From contig NZ_CP092588.1 in assembly GCF_023920225.1 (NCBI RefSeq), forward strand, positions 744,001 to 808,000: a stretch of 64,000 bases of DNA. The letters run 5' to 3'. A program made the position numbers and the translations under genes. How positions within the stretch are numbered: the stretch's first letter is position 1; the number at the start of each line of letters is the position of its first letter. The notes beneath the pieces were generated by a model that ran no database searches, had not been told where the DNA came from, and worked only from the letters and a program-made list of their open reading frames with translations. Shown piece by piece: positions 62,796 through 64,000 of the stretch. The stretch is from Vibrio gazogenes. Its GTDB lineage: Bacteria; Pseudomonadota; Gammaproteobacteria; Enterobacterales; Vibrionaceae.

Positions 62796-63423
62796 GCGAT
62801 GGTTATCCTTTCTTCTGGTTTTGACTTGTTCATTACAGGCCCATAGTGCCACCCGATTACTGATTGTCGGTGATAGTTTGAGTGCCGGTTATCAAATGTC
62901 AGCCGATCAAGCATGGCCGAGTTTGCTTCCTCAAGCCTTACAAAAGTACAATCGCTCGGTCACCGTCGTCAATGCCAGTGTCTCTGGTGATACAACTGGT
63001 AACAGTTTGGTGCGTTTACCGCAGTTGTTACAGCAACATACCCCAGATTATGTGCTGCTCGAGCTGGGAGCCAACGACGGGCTCCGTGGTTTCTCACCAC
63101 AAATTCCTCAGCAAAATTTAGCCCAAATGATTGACCTCATCACGCAATCCGGCGCACAGGCCATTCTGATGCAGATTCGAATCCCACCGAACTATGGGCA
63201 GCGCTATAGCAAAGCTTTCGCTGCTATATATCCCACGCTGGCGACGGAAAAAAAGGTTTCGTTACTGCCGTTTTTTCTGGAACAGGTCATTGTTCGCCCG
63301 GAATGGATAAAATCTGATGGACTCCATCCCAATGAACAAGCACAACCTTGGATTGCCGAGTGGATGGCGCAACATCTGCACCCCTTACTTGAACAACCCG
63401 CAGCCCCAGAGATGCAATCATGA
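62794..63423 (+). CDS. tesA: Multifunctional acyl-CoA thioesterase I / lysophospholipase TesA
   Basis: A 209-residue periplasmic SGNH hydrolase. The signal peptide (WLSFLLVLTCSLQAHSA) is cut before TRLLIVGD. The GDSL block is VGDSLSAGYQ, with VSGDTT, LGANDGLRG and the Asp/His pair in SDGLHPNEQ. TesA hydrolyses long-chain acyl-thioesters and lysophospholipids. CAGGTG lies eight bases before the ATG at 62794; an in-frame GTG at 62785 is an alternative start. Divergent from ybbA, as in E. coli. Confidence 0.94.
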   Translation: MRWLSFLLVLTCSLQAHSATRLLIVGDSLSAGYQMSADQAWPSLLPQALQKYNRSVTVVNASVSGDTTGNSLVRLPQLLQQHTPDYVLLELGANDGLRGFSPQIPQQNLAQMIDLITQSGAQAILMQIRIPPNYGQRYSKAFAAIYPTLATEKKVSLLPFFLEQVIVRPEWIKSDGLHPNEQAQPWIAEWMAQHLHPLLEQPAAPEMQS

Positions 63424-63563
63424 TTCATAGTTCAGCTTTTACTGCCCTAGCTCAATAAACATCGGGCTATTTTGCGTTAATGTCGCTGATGTGTTCACTG
63501 AAAAAAGTCAACACGTTTAACTCGTTCATCATGATATTTACCACCATCATAGGGTAACCGACA

Positions 63564-64000
63564 TGCACATAACCCCAAAGATCAATGGTGTTGTTGCACA
63601 TAGCGCACATCCTTACGGTTGCGAGCAATCGATTATACAACAAATTCAGTATGCGAAGACCGCAACACCGATTCAACATGGCCCAAAACGCGTCCTCATC
63701 TTAGGTGCATCTTCCGGACTTGGGCTTGCTGCTCGGATCGCACTGACGTTTGGCGGTGCTGAAGCTGACACAATCGGTGTATCTCTTGATAAGCCACCAC
63801 AAACAAATCAGTCCGGTAATGCCGGTTTTTATAACAACTACTACTTCAAACAGTATGCGCAACGTGAAGGGCGAACCGCGATTAATATTCAGGGAGATGT
63901 ATTTTCCCGCCACACCAAAGAAGCAGTCATCGAAGCAATTGAAACTTACTTCGAAGGCGAAGTGGATCTCATTATCTATAGTGTTGCCTCCGGTAAACGC
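63564..64000 (+). CDS. fabV: trans-2-enoyl-CoA/ACP reductase FabV (partial, runs off the right edge)
   Basis: The first 145 codons of a long-type enoyl reductase. The product starts MHITPKINGVVAHSAHPYGCEQSI, as in FabV (usual start MxIxPKxxGFxxxxAHPxGC). The NAD-binding motif is GPKRVLILGASSGLGLAARIALTFGGAEAD, followed by IGVSLDKPP and YNNYYFKQYAQREGRTAINIQGDVFS. In V. cholerae FabV is the triclosan-resistant enoyl-ACP reductase of fatty acid synthesis. The rest lies outside the window. Confidence 0.92.

Noticed and set aside
1..64000. CRISPR array, prophage, integron or large genomic island
   Set aside because: No regularly spaced repeats, phage structural genes or integrase seen. The only mobile element recognised is the IS200-like one, and the tRNA pair has no integrase beside it.

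Overview
The window reads as a continuous stretch of a Vibrio (Vibrionaceae) chromosome. Indicators are luxP/luxQ (the AI-2 quorum-sensing pair), the phaB-phaA-phaP-phaC order of the polyhydroxybutyrate operon, a fabV-type enoyl reductase, a MipA/OmpV porin-like protein, and moderate GC with many bidirectional hairpin terminators. Several of these genes (luxPQ, pha, deaD) lie on the second chromosome of Vibrio cholerae, so a chromosome II origin is likely. That is inference from memory of gene content, not a search. Almost all genes are intact; no prophage, CRISPR array, integron or large island was seen.

Layout. 1-8.1 kb: aerotaxis-type receptor, DEAD-box helicase deaD, RNase II (rnb), a small DUF3024-like protein and a stand-alone phosphate-binding protein. 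8.1-12.2 kb: ClC antiporter, a COG0523/CobW GTPase with a His-rich loop, and the ribosome-assembly GTPase ylqF. 12.3-16.7 kb: PHB operon phaB-phaA-phaP-phaC read leftward, with a terminator inside it between phaP and phaC. 17-20.1 kb: an SH3-like membrane protein, glgC, and an IS200-type element whose transposase is cut by a stop codon at its conserved glutamine. 20.1-26.4 kb: a candidate small RNA, mgsA, helD, a YccS-like transporter and two small unknown proteins. 26.4-40.1 kb: cobyric acid synthase, YfaZ-like protein, luxPQ, a TraF_2 barrel protein, yhbQ, yceH, peroxiredoxin, Nudix, cbiB and cbiA (ATGA overlap), lipase.

40.2-51.4 kb: tRNA-Cys and tRNA-Leu, yghU, satP, mipA, the ravA-viaA operon, a Nudix hydrolase followed by a TetR regulator, galE, and an FAD oxidoreductase. 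51.4-64 kb: a single-RRM protein, a Gfo/Idh oxidoreductase with an EamA exporter, a secreted GH9 glucanase, small unknowns, an acetyltransferase, marC, the ybbA-ybbP ABC operon divergent from tesA (start codons overlap by two bases), and fabV running off the right edge.

Themes are carbon storage (PHB, glycogen), stress and RNA metabolism (deaD, rnb, RRM protein, RavA-ViaA, peroxiredoxin, methylglyoxal synthase), AI-2 signalling and late cobalamin steps. The less explained items are the candidate RNA upstream of mgsA, the small flagellar-rod-like protein near 26.2 kb, a three-copy 17-bp repeat at the cbiA start, DnaA-box-like sites before the RRM gene, and a pair of 10-bp palindromes between tetR and galE.
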